Positions 51,431 through 60,468 of a stretch of 64,000 bases of DNA are shown piece by piece. Below the pieces are notes generated by a model. It was not told where the DNA came from and did not search any database. It saw only the letters and a list, made by a program, of their open reading frames with translations. The DNA comes from RGIG3701 sp030530205. GTDB taxonomy: Bacteria > Planctomycetota > Planctomycetia > Pirellulales > Thermoguttaceae. Location: NCBI GenBank assembly GCA_030530205.1, contig JAUMVK010000007.1, forward strand, positions 1 through 64,000, read 5' to 3'. A program made the position numbers and the translations under genes. How positions within the stretch are numbered: position 1 is the first letter of the stretch; each line of letters opens with the position of its first letter.

Positions 51431-52391
51431 TTTCGACTTTCAAACCCATTAATTTCATCAAAAACTGTAAGTCCTGCCAGGTCGCGGCCTTCTGCGACGG
51501 ATTGCGCAGCAGGTAGGCCGGATGGTACGTGCAAACGACCGTCGCATTTCTGTAGCGGTATTCGCGCTGACGCATGCGGCTGATGGTCGTCGTCGTGTCG
51601 AGCAGGTACTGCGCCGCTGACGCGCCCAGGCAGCAAATGAATTTCGGCTTCACGATGTCGATCTGCGTGTCAAGGAACTGCCGGCACTTGAACGCCTCCT
51701 CGGGCATCGGAGCGCGGTTTCCCGGCGGACGGCATCGCAGAATGTTGCAGATGTACGTGTCTTCCTCACGCTTGATCTTCATGCCGTTTTCGATCATTTT
51801 CGTCAGGAGTTGCCCTGCCCGCCCGACGAACGGGATCCCCTGCCGGTCTTCATCCGCGCCGGGGGCCTCGCCGAGGAACATGAGCTCCGCGTAAGGATTC
51901 CCCACACCCAGAACCGTCTGGGTCCGGTTCGAGACCAGCTCGATGCAGCGCACGCACTGGCGGACTTTCTCACCCAGGAGGCGCAGCGCCTCGTGACGGT
52001 CTTCCATCAAAGGAAGAGCGGAGTAGTCTTCATGCGGCGGGACGATGATTTCTAACGAAAGAGCGGTTCTTTTCGGTGCCATATACTGCGTGGATTTTGA
52101 ACCAGATGAAGGCGGGGACGACATGGACCTCTGCCACGGCATGACATTGGAGGAAGGCTGTGACGTCGTTTCCCGTGAAGAATGAGACGTTTGCGGCCCC
52201 GGAGATTTCTGCCCAGACGAGCGTGAATCCGCAGGTAAACCAGTCGATACGGAAACCGGCGCCGGAGAAATTTTCGCCTCGTTCTCCTTCAGCGCGATTG
52301 CGAGTTTCCGCGCCTCGGTGCGTGAAATCTCCTCGATCCCCGCGCATTGCAGGGACTGAAGACGCTGAAGGATGGCGTGACGTAAATTCAT
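51423..52391 (-). CDS. Family 4-type uracil-DNA glycosylase
   Basis: A 322-residue base-excision-repair enzyme. After an N-terminal extension of about 125 Ser/Pro-rich residues the UDG core shows GEAPGADEDRQGIPFVGRAG near residues 173-192. The [4Fe-4S]-type cysteines are in VRQCVRCIEL and ILRCRPPGNR, and HPAYLLRNPSQK is near the end. It removes uracil from DNA. The disordered N-terminus is longer than in most family 4 enzymes. It heads the UDG-coaX-FemAB unit with overlapping genes. Confidence 0.92.
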   Translation of the reverse strand: MNLRHAILQRLQSLQCAGIEEISRTEARKLAIALKENEAKISPAPVSVSTGLPADSRSSGQKSPGPQTSHSSRETTSQPSSNVMPWQRSMSSPPSSGSKSTQYMAPKRTALSLEIIVPPHEDYSALPLMEDRHEALRLLGEKVRQCVRCIELVSNRTQTVLGVGNPYAELMFLGEAPGADEDRQGIPFVGRAGQLLTKMIENGMKIKREEDTYICNILRCRPPGNRAPMPEEAFKCRQFLDTQIDIVKPKFICCLGASAAQYLLDTTTTISRMRQREYRYRNATVVCTYHPAYLLRNPSQKAATWQDLQFLMKLMGLKVEND

Positions 52392-52433
52392 CTTGAAACC
52401 TGAAAAGGGTTAAAACCCGTAGCAAAATCTTGC

Positions 52434-52573
52434 GGGGACGACGCTTCCAGCGTCGTTGAAAGCCCCCCTCTTTGAGGAGGGTGGCGCGTTAGCGCCGGGG
52501 GGAGTTGAGAGGCACATTTCAAACTCCCCCAGTCTCGCTCCGCTCGCCAGCCCCCTCACGGAGGGGGCCTTTA
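52434..52573. repeat. Dispersed palindrome followed by a GC-rich inverted-repeat element
   Basis: One copy of the GACGACGC palindrome (52434-52457) is followed by AAGCCCCCCTCTTTGAGGAG and GGTGGCGCGTTAGCGCCGGG. The inverse-type end is AACTCCCCCAGTCTCGCTCC through AGGGGGCC (to about 52571). The pieces CTCCC and GGGGGAG, and GGCGC and GCGCC, pair internally. No gene is present between the UDG and paaK genes. Confidence 0.7.
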
Positions 52574-52583
52574 AAATTACGAA

Positions 52584-53912
52584 TCATTTGTTCCGATTAT
52601 CGACCACGCGGTTCACTTTCCCTTCGCTGCGGATCAGCGTGTATGGCTGAACGAGCGTGACACGAACCGAAAGGCCGATGATCTGCGAGATGGACTGCTG
52701 GATCTTCTGCTGGAACTGCTCGACCGAGCGGACCGTATCGTCCACGGCGTCGGCGGTCGCTTCCACTTTCACCTCAATGCGGTCCAAACCATCTGCACCT
52801 TTATCGAGCACGATCTGGAAGTGCGGCGAAGCGCCTTCCACGCGCAAAATACCCGTTTCGATTTGGGACGGGAACACGTTCACACCGCGGATGATGAGCA
52901 TGTCGTCGCTGCGGCGGCGGATCGGACGAATACGGCGAATAGTACGCCCGCAGGGGCACTGCTCCACGTCGATCGTCGTAATGTCGCGCGTTCTGTAGCG
53001 CAGCATCGGCATAGCTTCCTTGCTCAGGGTCGAAAGGACCAGCTCGCCTTCCGTCCCGTCAGGAAGCGATTCGCCGGTCGCCGGGTCGATGATCTCCGGG
53101 AAGAAATGGTCCTCGAAAATGTGCATGCCGTCCTGGAAGCAGCACTCCGCGCCGACGCCCGGGCCAAGGATCTCCGAAAGACCGTAAATGTTGAACGCAC
53201 GAATGCCGGCTTCTTCCTCAATGTAGTGGCGGACTTCTTCCGACCACGGTTCCGCGCCGAAAACGCCGAATTTGATCGGAAGGTCACGCATATTGATGCC
53301 CATCCGGTGCGCTTTGTCGATGATGTGGACGAAATAGCTCGGCGTCGCAGAGCAGCAGGTGACGTTGAAGTCGCGCATGATCATGATCTGCCGCTCGGTA
53401 TTTCCGCCAGAGATCGGAACGACCGTACAGCCAAGGGCCGACGCGCCGCCGTGAAGTCCCAGACCACCGGTGAACAGGCCGTAGCCGTAGGCGTTTTGAA
53501 CGATATCCTTTGAGGTCACGCCGTACCCGACCAGAGCGCGGGCGACCACATTATCCCAGACTTCGAGGTCCTCTTTCGTGTACGCGACCACGATCGGCTT
53601 ACCCGTCGTTCCGCTCGAAGCGTGCAGACGAACGATCTCCTTCAGCGGGGAGGCGAACATTCCGTACGGGTACGTGTCGCGTAAATCGACCTTCATCGTG
53701 AACGGCAGCTTTACAATGTCGTCGATGCTCTGGATGTCCTCTGGGGTCACGCCCATTTTATTCATGCGGTTTCTGTACAGCTCCACGTTTTCATACGCAC
53801 GTTTTACCATGTGGATGAGTCTTCGGGATTGTAGTTCACGTAACTGCTCGTGAGGCAGATAGTCCGGGGCACTAATCGGATGAAAAGGCGGAATTGTCTT
53901 GGGAGTGGTCAT
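52584..53912 (-). CDS. paaK: Phenylacetate-CoA ligase family enzyme
   Basis: An adenylate-forming ligase of 442 residues that activates phenylacetate or a related aryl acid to its CoA thioester. The AMP-binding motif LHASSGTTGKPIVVAYTKED is near residues 90-109. FNIYGLSEILGPGV near 240, ELVLSTLSKEAMPMLRYRTRD near 300 and the C-terminal RRSDDMLIIRGVNVFPSQIE near 338 are all conserved. No other phenylacetate pathway gene is nearby. In gut anaerobes such enzymes often salvage aryl acids for amino-acid synthesis. Confidence 0.9.
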   Translation of the reverse strand: MTTPKTIPPFHPISAPDYLPHEQLRELQSRRLIHMVKRAYENVELYRNRMNKMGVTPEDIQSIDDIVKLPFTMKVDLRDTYPYGMFASPLKEIVRLHASSGTTGKPIVVAYTKEDLEVWDNVVARALVGYGVTSKDIVQNAYGYGLFTGGLGLHGGASALGCTVVPISGGNTERQIMIMRDFNVTCCSATPSYFVHIIDKAHRMGINMRDLPIKFGVFGAEPWSEEVRHYIEEEAGIRAFNIYGLSEILGPGVGAECCFQDGMHIFEDHFFPEIIDPATGESLPDGTEGELVLSTLSKEAMPMLRYRTRDITTIDVEQCPCGRTIRRIRPIRRRSDDMLIIRGVNVFPSQIETGILRVEGASPHFQIVLDKGADGLDRIEVKVEATADAVDDTVRSVEQFQQKIQQSISQIIGLSVRVTLVQPYTLIRSEGKVNRVVDNRNK

Positions 53913-54091
53913 TTTTTGATCTCATTCAAAAACAAGAAAAAGGTGGAAAAAATACATTTTCTAAAGTATATCCCGTTCCAGAATTTAGTCCACTCCCTCG
54001 GGGTAAATTTCAACGGGGAAAGAAAGACAAAAAAAGAAATTTTCGCCCAATCACCCCCCAGATAGGGGGATAGGCTTTTAACTATATCCCC

Positions 54092-54124
54092 AAGGTTTAC
54101 TTCCCGAAAAAGGAAGTAAACCTT
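54092..54124. terminator. Perfect 13-bp stem-loop after ftsY
   Basis: AAGGTTTACTTCC (54092-54104) pairs perfectly with GGAAGTAAACCTT (54112-54124) around a CGAAAAA loop. It lies about 33 bp beyond the ftsY stop on the minus strand. There is no T run next to the stem, so it may be a processed 3' end or a different signal. Confidence 0.65.
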
Positions 54125-54156
54125 GAAACACCCTCGAACTCGAGGTTCACTCCTGA

Positions 54157-55074
54157 TTATTCTTCCGTGAACATCGCATCCACGTACGCATCCGGGTCGA
54201 AGAGTGCGAAATCGGACGCCTGCTCCCCTACCCCGATGTACTTTACGGGGAGATTCACCTGTTTGCGGATCGCCACAGCGCAGCCGCCCTTGGCCGTCCC
54301 GTCAAGTTTCGCGAGGATCAAACCGTTACAGTGTACGGACTCGGTGAAATGTTTTGCCTGGCTGATCCCGTTCTGGCCGGTCGTCGCGTCGAGAACGAGC
54401 AGAATTTCATGAGGAGCATCGGGCAAAACCTTCCCAATGACGCGGTGGATTTTTTCCAGCTCACGCATGAGGTTGATCTGGGTCTGGAGGCGCCCTGCCG
54501 TATCGACGATGCAAACGTCCGCCTTCGATTTGACAGCCGTATCGACCGCATTATATGCGACACTTGCCGGATCACATCCAGGTTTCCCGGTCACGATTTC
54601 CGCTCCCAGACGCCCGGCCCAGACGGTGAGCTGTTCCACGGCCGCGGCGCGGAATGTGTCGGCGGCACCCAAAACGACCGTTTTCCCCTGATCGCGGAAG
54701 AGTTTGCAGAGTTTCGCGATGGACGTCGTTTTCCCGCTTCCATTGACGCCACAGACCATGATGACCGTCGGTCCCTCGGGACGCAATTCGATCGGCGAGG
54801 CGTCCTGACGCATGATCGCTTTGAGCTTTTCCTTTACGAAATCGGTTAGATCCTTCATGAAAACCACGCGGCCGCGGAAAGCCCTGGCAGTTTCGTCGCG
54901 AATCTCTTTGGCGGCTTCCACCCCCATGTCGGTCTTGATGAGCGAAGCGAAAAGTTCCTCGAGAAACGCTTCATCCACCAGCCGGCCTTCCGTCTTGAAA
55001 AGGTCACGAATGTCCGTGTTTAAAATCCGCTTCGTCTTTTCCAGACCGCGTTTGAGCAAGCCGAACAATCCCAT
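54157..55074 (-). CDS. ftsY: Signal recognition particle receptor FtsY
   Basis: A GTPase that docks the SRP-ribosome complex at the membrane. The 305-residue protein consists of the NG domains without a long acidic A domain. Motifs are G1 CGVNGSGKTTSIAKL near residue 112, DTFRAAAVEQLTVWAGR near 140, G3 VDTAGRLQTQ near 193 and G4 LAKLDGTAKGG near 255. Its ATG overlaps the nusB stop, so the genes are translationally coupled. Confidence 0.96.
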   Translation of the reverse strand: MGLFGLLKRGLEKTKRILNTDIRDLFKTEGRLVDEAFLEELFASLIKTDMGVEAAKEIRDETARAFRGRVVFMKDLTDFVKEKLKAIMRQDASPIELRPEGPTVIMVCGVNGSGKTTSIAKLCKLFRDQGKTVVLGAADTFRAAAVEQLTVWAGRLGAEIVTGKPGCDPASVAYNAVDTAVKSKADVCIVDTAGRLQTQINLMRELEKIHRVIGKVLPDAPHEILLVLDATTGQNGISQAKHFTESVHCNGLILAKLDGTAKGGCAVAIRKQVNLPVKYIGVGEQASDFALFDPDAYVDAMFTEE

Positions 55075-55523
55075 CAGTTCCCCTCTTTCCCGACCAGCGT
55101 CGCAGACAGTTTATTCTCGGCTTCCAGATTTTTGCGGATTTTATCGAGGACACCATTCACAAAGCCACCCGATTTTTTGTCGCCGTATTCTTTCGCAATT
55201 TCGATCGCCTCGTTGATGAGGATCCCGACCGGGTCTCTGGTATTCATCAGCTCAAACACACCGATACGCAAAACGTTTTTGTCGGTCTCGGCCAAACGAG
55301 AGAATTTCCAGTTTTCCAGAACCGCCTCAATATAGGCGTCGATTTCCTTCTTTTGCTGCGTAACTCCCTCGATCAAAAAGTAAGCGTAACGAACCAGTTC
55401 CGGGTCCTTCTTGACCCTTTCCCGAATCATATCATCCGGTACTCCTGCATCAGGATTCAAGTCCTGACTGAACAAGACCTGAAGAGCGACCGTACGCGCA
55501 CGGCGATTTTTATCGATTAACAT
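55074..55523 (-). CDS. nusB: Transcription antitermination factor NusB
   Basis: RNA-binding antitermination factor for rRNA operons, acting with NusE/S10. The 149-residue all-helical protein starts MLIDKNRRARTVALQVLFSQ. It retains IGVFELMNTRDPVGILINEA near 90-110 and EIAKEYGDKKSGGFVNGVLD near 112-131. The end overlaps ftsY. It follows ribH on the same strand, a common pairing. Confidence 0.95.
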   Translation of the reverse strand: MLIDKNRRARTVALQVLFSQDLNPDAGVPDDMIRERVKKDPELVRYAYFLIEGVTQQKKEIDAYIEAVLENWKFSRLAETDKNVLRIGVFELMNTRDPVGILINEAIEIAKEYGDKKSGGFVNGVLDKIRKNLEAENKLSATLVGKEGN

Positions 55524-55632
55524 TATTTCCTCTTTCCTTTAATTTCAGGCAATCAGCGTTCTGCTTTCGGCAGAATACAGGATCAAATTCCCCATTTTCG
55601 GCACAGCCGAAACGTTAACTTCTGACTACTGA

Positions 55633-56142
55633 CTACTTGATCCTCGCTTTCAAATCCAGCATTTCCATGAGCGCTTCCGCACAATCTGCGCCTTTGTTTC
55701 CAAGATGCGCTTTTTGGGTCTTATCGCGCTGATCGTCATCTTCCGCGCTGCGAGCGAGAGCCTGTTCCACCGAATTGACGGTCAACACGCCGAACATAAC
55801 GGGAATACCCGACTCGGCGCCCTGTTTCGCGAACATAATACTGATTGCACGGTTAATATGCTCGTCGTGAGACGTTTCCCCTTTGATCACGGCACCCAGG
55901 GCCAAAATCCCTGCGTGTTTCCCAGCCTTTATCAAAAGGCCCGAGACGGTCGGAATTTCGAACGCTCCAGGAACGTAATAAACGTCGATCTGATCATCCG
56001 GGACTCTCAGCTCGGCGAATTTTTTTTGCGCTCCACGTAACAGGCGTTCCGTAATTGTACGGTTGAACTTCGCAACGATGACCGCCACGCGCCCGGTAAA
56101 TTGAGTTGATGGTTTTCCTTCGTAAATGTTCATTTTTTTCAA
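55633..56142 (-). CDS. ribH: 6,7-dimethyl-8-ribityllumazine synthase
   Basis: Catalyses the penultimate step of riboflavin synthesis and forms a capsid-like assembly in many bacteria. The 169-residue protein shows VAVIVAKFNRTITERLL near residue 19, YYVPGAFEIPTVSGLL near 55, and GAVIKGETSHDEHINRAISI near 82. FGVLTVNSVEQALAR near 117 completes the set. It lies 8 bp after the rho stop, so it is very probably in one operon with rho, nusB and ftsY. Confidence 0.95.
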   Translation of the reverse strand: MKKMNIYEGKPSTQFTGRVAVIVAKFNRTITERLLRGAQKKFAELRVPDDQIDVYYVPGAFEIPTVSGLLIKAGKHAGILALGAVIKGETSHDEHINRAISIMFAKQGAESGIPVMFGVLTVNSVEQALARSAEDDDQRDKTQKAHLGNKGADCAEALMEMLDLKARIK

Positions 56143-56150
56143 GGGTGTCC

Positions 56151-58343
56151 TTACATTGATTTCAAAAACTCTTCATTGTTAGGCGTTTTTCCAAGCCGCT
56201 TCGTCAGCATTTCCATCGCAGTCACGGGATTGAAGTCAGCCAGGAAACTGCGCAGACGGGAAATCGCCTGAAATTCTTCCGGTGTACGAAGCATTTCCTC
56301 CCGGTGCGTACCGCTCTGATTCACGTCGATCGCCGGCCAGACTTTCTGTTCGGCCAACCGTTGATCCATCACGATTTCCAGATTCCCGGTTCCTTTGAAT
56401 TCCTCATATACACCATTTTCCAACGAATCATCTGTTTCACTCGTCAGCGTGCCTAAAATAGTGAGGGACCCGCCTTCTTCCAGAGCTCTGGCCGAAGTCA
56501 AAAAAACCATCGGACTTTGGAATGCTGCGTTCGAGTACGCGGCGTCCATCGGCCGTCCCGCCGGACCATTCAGATGCCAGGCCCCTGCGAGACGCGTCAC
56601 AGAATCCACCAGAATCAGGACGTTCTGCCCAAACTCGACCATTCGCTTGGCCTTTTCAAGCACCATATCCGCCACCTGAATATGACGTGTAAGCGACTCG
56701 TCCATCGTAGAACTTATGACTTCACAATTCAACCCCTTCACTTGTTTACGCAGTTCTTCAACCTTCTCGTCACTTTCATCCACCGCGAGAAGAAAAACAT
56801 ACAAATCGGGATAATTTTTCAGCGCCGCATGAGCGATTTTCGTGAGGAGAGTCGTTTTGCCAACGCCCTGCGGACCGACAATCAACCCACGTTGGCCAAA
56901 ACCAATCGGCGAAATCAAATCCAGGATGCGCGTTTCCATTTCCTCCGTTTCGCACTCTAGCCTCATCGGATAGGTGGGGTGCATCGGGGTCAGTTCCTCG
57001 AAAAATTTGCGGTGACGGAACTCATTCGGATCACGGAAATTGATCGCCTCGACCCTCAAAAGAGCGAAATAACGTTCATTTTCCTTCGGCGGGCGGATCT
57101 GACCGGAAACACACGAGCCGTTTCGCAGACCAAAGCGGCGGATCTGGCTCGGTGAAACGTAAATGTCGTCCGGACAGGATGAATAATTGTATTCCGAGCT
57201 GCGCAGGAAACCGAATCCATCCGGCAAAATCTCCAGTGTACCTTCACCATAAAGCAAACCATTAAGTTTGATTTTTTCTTTAATGATACTAAAGATGAGG
57301 TCCTGTTTTCTGGCCGATTCTTCGTCAGGAATACCAATCTCAAACCGTCGCGCCTCGGCGATGAGTTCCTGCATGGAAAGCTGCTGGAGCCGGCCTACCG
57401 TCGCGTCCTGAAGGAGCATTTCCGGCATTTTATCCTCTTCGGGTTTACGTCCCCGGCTCATTTCCTCCGCTAATTCTTCCGCCAGGGAGAGCGGCTCTTT
57501 GTGAAAACGAGGTTCTTTCAGTTCCGGGAATGCCGGGTTGTATTGACTGTAACCCTCGGTATTACGCCGATACGGGCGATTTCCATAGCCCCTGCGGCCA
57601 TAGTTCCCACCGCCGTCCGGCCCGTTTCCGTCATTTTTCCAGCCTCGATTTCCACGATAGCCGGGATTATCACGGTAACCTGGGTTCTCTTGATTACCGC
57701 CATCATAGCCGCTGTAGGGTCTGCGAGGCGGACGCGGAGGGCGGGAGTCGTAGCCGTCGTAACTCCGCGGCTCATTCATCCTCTGGAATCGTTCGGAATC
57801 TCCATAATAGCCACGCCGTCCATACCCGCCGGGATTCCGACCGGGATTTCGGCCATCTCCATCGAAACCTCCCGATCGGCGGTAATTGCCAAAACCACCC
57901 TCGTTTCGGGGCGGTGCGTTTTCGGGAAAATCACCATTCCGTTCCACAGCGTCCGGGGAGGAAGAACCACGTCCACCGGAGAATTGGGGATCGTTCGTTG
58001 ATTTCAGTTCATCATCCATTCCCAAACCGCTCCCAAAAGAAGAACGCCCACGGTTACGGGAATATCCCATCGAGAAGCGGGAAAAAGTATTCACGCCTCG
58101 GGGTTGAACCGGATCATTGGGAACAGAAAGGCGTGAACTGATAAACGGTTTTTCACGCATAATACGACGCTGACCTTCCATTTCCTGCATGGAATCAGAG
58201 GGCGGTTGCGTCTGATCGTCCAAGTGAGACCCAGAAGAGTTCTCGGGTTGGCGGGGTTCATCTGATTTGGGTTTTGCTGCATCGTTCGGATTCTGGTCAG
58301 GTGGGAGTGATGGATTTGCATCGGAAAAGGGATTTGTGGACAT
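56151..58343 (-). CDS. rho: Transcription termination factor Rho with long Gly/Arg/Tyr-rich N-terminus
   Basis: A hexameric RNA helicase that ends transcription. The C-terminal 420 residues are standard: Rho_N near 320-360 (MQELIAEARRFEIGIPDEES), RNA-binding DGFGFLRSSEYNY near 376, Walker A GPQGVGKTTLLTKIAHA near 487, and VILVDSVTRLAGA-type Walker B near 580. About 300 extra N-terminal residues precede it. The first 110 are polar, then residues about 120-290 are dominated by Gly, Arg, Asn and Tyr (RGYYGDSERF, YDGGNQENPGYRDNPGYRGN). The total of 730 compares with about 420 in E. coli. It is the first gene of the rho-ribH-nusB-ftsY unit. Confidence 0.96.
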   Translation of the reverse strand: MSTNPFSDANPSLPPDQNPNDAAKPKSDEPRQPENSSGSHLDDQTQPPSDSMQEMEGQRRIMREKPFISSRLSVPNDPVQPRGVNTFSRFSMGYSRNRGRSSFGSGLGMDDELKSTNDPQFSGGRGSSSPDAVERNGDFPENAPPRNEGGFGNYRRSGGFDGDGRNPGRNPGGYGRRGYYGDSERFQRMNEPRSYDGYDSRPPRPPRRPYSGYDGGNQENPGYRDNPGYRGNRGWKNDGNGPDGGGNYGRRGYGNRPYRRNTEGYSQYNPAFPELKEPRFHKEPLSLAEELAEEMSRGRKPEEDKMPEMLLQDATVGRLQQLSMQELIAEARRFEIGIPDEESARKQDLIFSIIKEKIKLNGLLYGEGTLEILPDGFGFLRSSEYNYSSCPDDIYVSPSQIRRFGLRNGSCVSGQIRPPKENERYFALLRVEAINFRDPNEFRHRKFFEELTPMHPTYPMRLECETEEMETRILDLISPIGFGQRGLIVGPQGVGKTTLLTKIAHAALKNYPDLYVFLLAVDESDEKVEELRKQVKGLNCEVISSTMDESLTRHIQVADMVLEKAKRMVEFGQNVLILVDSVTRLAGAWHLNGPAGRPMDAAYSNAAFQSPMVFLTSARALEEGGSLTILGTLTSETDDSLENGVYEEFKGTGNLEIVMDQRLAEQKVWPAIDVNQSGTHREEMLRTPEEFQAISRLRSFLADFNPVTAMEMLTKRLGKTPNNEEFLKSM

Positions 58344-58438
58344 TGTTGAGACTCCTGAAAAGTACTTATTTAAGCGTCAAACACGAAAAGGACGCTGGGT
58401 GGGTGGGATTAATGAAAAGGTCTGATATACAAACTTTT

Positions 58439-58483
58439 CTCTGAATTTCACTCTAATATACACCAAATTCAGAGAAATTTCAA
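58439..58483 (-). promoter_or_regulatory. rho promoter with overlapping palindrome
   Basis: On the minus strand TTGAAA (58478-58483), a 17-bp spacer and TATATT (58455-58460). A 10-bp inverted repeat, CTCTGAATTT (58439-58448) and AAATTCAGAG (58465-58474), straddles the -10 element and is placed like an operator. Confidence 0.6.
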
Positions 58484-58502
58484 GGGCTTCGTTTAAAATT
58501 TC

Positions 58503-58540
58503 AAAAAACCGGCAAAAAATTTTTGGAAATTTTGCCGGTT
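58503..58540 (-). terminator. Intrinsic terminator after serA
   Basis: AACCGGCAAAA and TTTTGCCGGTT (58507-58517, 58530-58540) form an 11-bp stem. On the minus strand it is followed by TTTTTTG. It separates serA from the rho operon. Confidence 0.8.
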
Positions 58541-58617
58541 AAGGAGTTTTTTACATAATCAGTTTTACAAAATTATGTGAGGACCCCATTTCGCGGCGCC
58601 CTCACGTTGGGCAAACA

Positions 58618-60237
58618 TTACAGCCAGGCCGGAAATTCGTTCGCCGCAGGGAGAGACACGCACATGACTTTCGTCACGCCGCTGACCCGCTGAAGCTCGC
58701 TCAGAGCCGCAACCGGCGGAATGGAGTCAAGACCCCACACGCCCAGGGCTTTACTGGTCTGATTCGTCGCGGTGCTGACGGAGAGCTGCTCAATATTTAC
58801 GTTGTTGCGGCCAAAAATGTTCCCGACCGCGCCAATAATTCCCGGAACATTGTCGTGCAGGAACAGGCAGAGATTTCCGTCGAGGAACGCCTCGAGGCGG
58901 AATTCGTTGACCTGAACCAGACGCGGCATGCTGTTTCCGAACAGAGTACCCGCAAGTGTTGTCTTGCCGCTGTCGCTCACGACCTCGATCGAGATCAGGG
59001 AGCTGAACGTTCCGGATTCATTCGATTTGTTCTCGACCACTTCAATACCACGTTCTTTCAGAAGCATACGGGCGTTAATAATATTGGATTCGCCACCCGT
59101 CGCGTTGGAAAGAAGACCCGCCGCGAAAGCGCCCGTGACAAGCGAGGTAACTTTCTGGGCGATCTCGCCGCGATAGGAAATCGAGCATTTGGAAATACGG
59201 CCTTTTTCGATTTGGGCAGCAGCCAAACCCAAGCGCCACGCCAGAGCAAGCGAACCGCGCATTTCAGCGAGCGTTTTGCCGTCCAGCGGAGCCATATTCA
59301 CGGCCGACTTGATCGTTCCGGTCGTGAAGTAGTCGATCAGGAGCTCAACGGCTTCCAGAGCGACGTTTTTCTGGGCTTCGGTCGTGCTGGCGCCAAGGTG
59401 CGGGGTGCAGAGGACGTTTTTACGCCCAAAGAGAGGATTTTCCGTGCAAGGCTCGGTTGGATAAACGTCCAGAGCGACGCCGGCGAGGTGACCACTGTCG
59501 AGGCCCTCGACCAAAGCCGCTTCGTCATAGATCCCGCCGCGTGCGCAGTTGATCAGGCGGGCGCCCTTCGGAAGCATTTTGATCTCATCGAAAGAAATCA
59601 TTCCGCGGGTTTCGTCGGTCAACGGCGTGTGAACCGTCAGGAAATCGCAGAAGGGCAGCATTTCGCGGTAGGACGCAAACATTTTGATGCCCAGTTTTTC
59701 GGCCATTTCGTCGGAGAGGAAGGGGTCGTAACCAACGAGCTTCATTTCCATGGCACGGGCACGGACGGCAATCGTCTGACCAATACGGCCAAGACCGATG
59801 ATCCCGAGCGTCTTGCCGGCGAGCTGGGAGCCGGTGAACTGTTTTTTGTCCCAGCGCCCTTCCGCCAGAGACTGGTTGGCCGGAGCGACAAAACGGGTGA
59901 GACCAAACATGAGGGCCAGAGCATGTTCCGCGGTAGAGAGTGTGTTTCCGCTCGGCGTATTCATGACGATCATCCCTTGGCGGGTCGCCATGTTTTTGTC
60001 GATGTTATCGGTGCCGACGCCAGCGCGTGCGATGGCCTTCAGCCGGGTATTCCCTTCCAGAATGTCGGCCGTGAGCTTCACGCCGCTGCGACAGATCGCG
60101 CCGTCGAATTCCATCAGGGTGTTGCGAAGTTCTTCGCCTTTCAAGCCGGTTTTCACTTCGTATTCGATGCCGGGAGCGGCTTCCAGAAGGTCCAAACCAT
60201 CCTGCGAAATCGAGTCAAGTACGACGATACGAGCCAT
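58618..60237 (-). CDS. serA: D-3-phosphoglycerate dehydrogenase (long form)
   Basis: Oxidises 3-phosphoglycerate to 3-phosphohydroxypyruvate, the first step of serine synthesis. The 539-residue long form has the NAD-binding motif LGIIGLGRIGQTIAVRARAM near 143. The catalytic Arg is in CARGGIYDEAALVEGL near 236 and the catalytic His in CTPHLGASTTEAQ near 284. An intervening domain follows, then a C-terminal ACT domain (LCLFLHDNVPGIIGAVGNIF) at about 455-530 for allosteric control. AAAGGAGAG precedes the ATG. Confidence 0.96.
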   Translation of the reverse strand: MARIVVLDSISQDGLDLLEAAPGIEYEVKTGLKGEELRNTLMEFDGAICRSGVKLTADILEGNTRLKAIARAGVGTDNIDKNMATRQGMIVMNTPSGNTLSTAEHALALMFGLTRFVAPANQSLAEGRWDKKQFTGSQLAGKTLGIIGLGRIGQTIAVRARAMEMKLVGYDPFLSDEMAEKLGIKMFASYREMLPFCDFLTVHTPLTDETRGMISFDEIKMLPKGARLINCARGGIYDEAALVEGLDSGHLAGVALDVYPTEPCTENPLFGRKNVLCTPHLGASTTEAQKNVALEAVELLIDYFTTGTIKSAVNMAPLDGKTLAEMRGSLALAWRLGLAAAQIEKGRISKCSISYRGEIAQKVTSLVTGAFAAGLLSNATGGESNIINARMLLKERGIEVVENKSNESGTFSSLISIEVVSDSGKTTLAGTLFGNSMPRLVQVNEFRLEAFLDGNLCLFLHDNVPGIIGAVGNIFGRNNVNIEQLSVSTATNQTSKALGVWGLDSIPPVAALSELQRVSGVTKVMCVSLPAANEFPAWL

Positions 60238-60291
60238 TTTAAACTCTCCTTTGTTTAAAAAGTTGATGAGGGAAAAAGTCCTAATGCACGT

Positions 60292-60319
60292 ATTCTACTC
60301 TTTTTTTCAAACTACGCAA
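60292..60319 (-). promoter_or_regulatory. serA promoter
   Basis: On the minus strand TTGCGT (60314-60319), a 16-bp spacer and TAGAAT (60292-60297), giving a leader of about 50 nt to the serA start. Confidence 0.6.
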
Positions 60320-60391
60320 GCCCCCCCAGCCCAATTTTGATAGAAAAATATCGATTTAGGGAAAAAAAGTTCCTTTTCGGGTGGGAAATGG

Positions 60392-60420
60392 TTGACAGGA
60401 CTGAAAAACTGGTTTATAAT
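60392..60420 (+). promoter_or_regulatory. Fully consensus promoter for the ankyrin gene
   Basis: TTGACA (60392-60397), exactly 17 bp, then TATAAT (60415-60420). The start codon at 60469 lies about 42 nt after the expected transcription start. Confidence 0.85.
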
Positions 60421-60468
60421 TTGAGGAAAGCCCATTCTTTCGACTCCGAAGTTTTTTCCTTTAATATT

